This document shows positions 6,020 through 6,517 of a stretch of DNA of 6,517 bases, piece after piece (the stretch's first letter is position 1; every line of letters starts with the position of its first letter). The DNA lies in the NCBI GenBank assembly GCA_900551965.1, contig URYF01000076.1, positions 1 through 6,517 on the forward strand. The letters run 5' to 3'. The stretch is from an uncultured bacterium (GTDB lineage Bacteria > Cyanobacteriota > Vampirovibrionia > Gastranaerophilales > Gastranaerophilaceae). The notes under the pieces are model-generated. The model saw only the letters and a program-made list of their open reading frames with translations, ran no database searches and had not been told where the DNA came from. A program made the position numbers and the translations under genes.

Positions 6020-6517
6020 ATGAAGAAATTTATGACTTTTTTAATGTTACTGCTTAGCGGAATGCAGCAGGCAAATGCAATGAATGTTGACAAGTTTATG
6101 GATAAACATATTGCGCCTATATCCGATGCGGTAGCTAATCTAATATTTTTCCCCATATCAATTTGCGGTTCAAAAGTTCCAATAATTATTTTTTGGATTC
6201 TTATTGCAGGTTTTTTCTTTACCATATTTTATAGAGGGATTGCAATTTGGGGTTTTAAACACGCCATAGATATTATTGCAAAGCCTTCAGAAAAGCATGG
6301 TGAAGGCTGCGGGGAGGTTTCATCTTTTCAGGCATTGGCAACAGCTTTATCAGGAACTATCGGTATCGGTAGTATTGCCGGGGTTGCAATTTCAATTTCA
6401 ATCGGCGGGCCGGGTGCAGCATTTTGGATTTTTGCCGGTGCGATTTTAGGAATGTCTATAAAATTTGTTGAAGCTACATTAGCTGTTAAATATAGGAGAT
6501 TTAATTCTGACGGTTCA
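6020..6517 (+). CDS. Sodium:alanine/glycine symporter, AGCS family (5' part, runs off the window)
   Basis: The first 166 residues of an integral inner-membrane protein that imports small amino acids such as alanine or glycine with sodium. Seen: a segment resembling a cleavable signal peptide (MKKFMTFLMLLLSGMQQANA, 1-20); a membrane helix near 53-72 (VPIIIFWILIAGFFFTIFYR); then the family hallmark run GEVSSFQALATALSGTIGIGSIAGVA (98-123), GGPGAAFWIF (129-138) and GMSIKFVEATLAVKYR (144-159). Most relatives I know read GNIAGVA where this has GSIAGVA (S118). The ATG at 6020 follows AAAGGA (6003-6008) with an 11-nt gap. An in-frame ATG at 5957 would add 21 residues, but it has no ribosome site and lies about 4 nt past the predicted transcription start. 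Full family members are roughly 450-500 residues, so about two thirds is missing here. The gene diverges from GH57. Confidence 0.92.
   Translation, partial: MKKFMTFLMLLLSGMQQANAMNVDKFMDKHIAPISDAVANLIFFPISICGSKVPIIIFWILIAGFFFTIFYRGIAIWGFKHAIDIIAKPSEKHGEGCGEVSSFQALATALSGTIGIGSIAGVAISISIGGPGAAFWIFAGAILGMSIKFVEATLAVKYRRFNSDGS

Noticed and set aside
5968..6225. 85-codon minus-strand ORF between GH57 and the symporter
   Set aside because: It overlaps the symporter coding region and its promoter-proximal leader, has no convincing ribosome site, and is best explained as antisense of the signal-peptide and first-helix codons.

Overview
This is an AT-rich bacterial chromosomal window holding five recognisable protein-coding genes, one candidate micro-ORF and three intergenic regions. 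No RNA gene, insertion sequence, CRISPR array or prophage signature is visible. The gene content is NAD biosynthesis, a cytoplasmic family-57 glycosidase, an amino-acid symporter and a two-component regulator. Shine-Dalgarno sequences are good and one gene uses a TTG start. The style of the GH57 protein, the NarL-type regulator and the symporter is compatible with a non-photosynthetic cyanobacterial relative (Vampirovibrionia/Melainabacteria, e.g. Gastranaerophilales). That placement is an impression from protein style, not demonstrated; other AT-rich lineages remain possible.

Layout. (1) At 42-710, minus strand, lies a NarL/FixJ-type response regulator with an intact phosphorylation site. 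No sensor kinase is in the window. (2) A 204-bp divergent intergenic region (711-914) carries a TATAAT box for the regulator and an extended -10 for nadB. (3) At 915-3351, plus strand, are nadB (L-aspartate oxidase) and nadC (nicotinate-nucleotide pyrophosphorylase). They overlap by 11 bp and nadC starts at TTG. Together they supply the first and third steps of de novo NAD synthesis from aspartate; nadA, the middle step, is not here. (4) Between nadC and the converging GH57 gene (3352-3555) lies a 24-codon ORF with a strong Shine-Dalgarno, plus small inverted repeats. (5) At 3556-5829, minus strand, is a 757-residue GH57 glycoside hydrolase with apparently complete catalytic motifs. (6) A 190-bp divergent region (5830-6019) contains two oppositely oriented extended -10 promoters, with a direct repeat about equidistant between them. 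(7) At 6020-6517, plus strand, is the 5' part of an AGCS-family sodium:alanine/glycine symporter gene, which runs off the window.

How they work together. nadB and nadC form one biosynthetic unit. The GH57 enzyme (probably glycogen/alpha-glucan turnover) and the symporter share a divergent control region and might be co-regulated. Nothing in the sequence links the response regulator to its neighbours beyond adjacency. The window reads mainly as ordinary core metabolism; the items most deserving a second look are the micro-ORF and the shared GH57/symporter control region.
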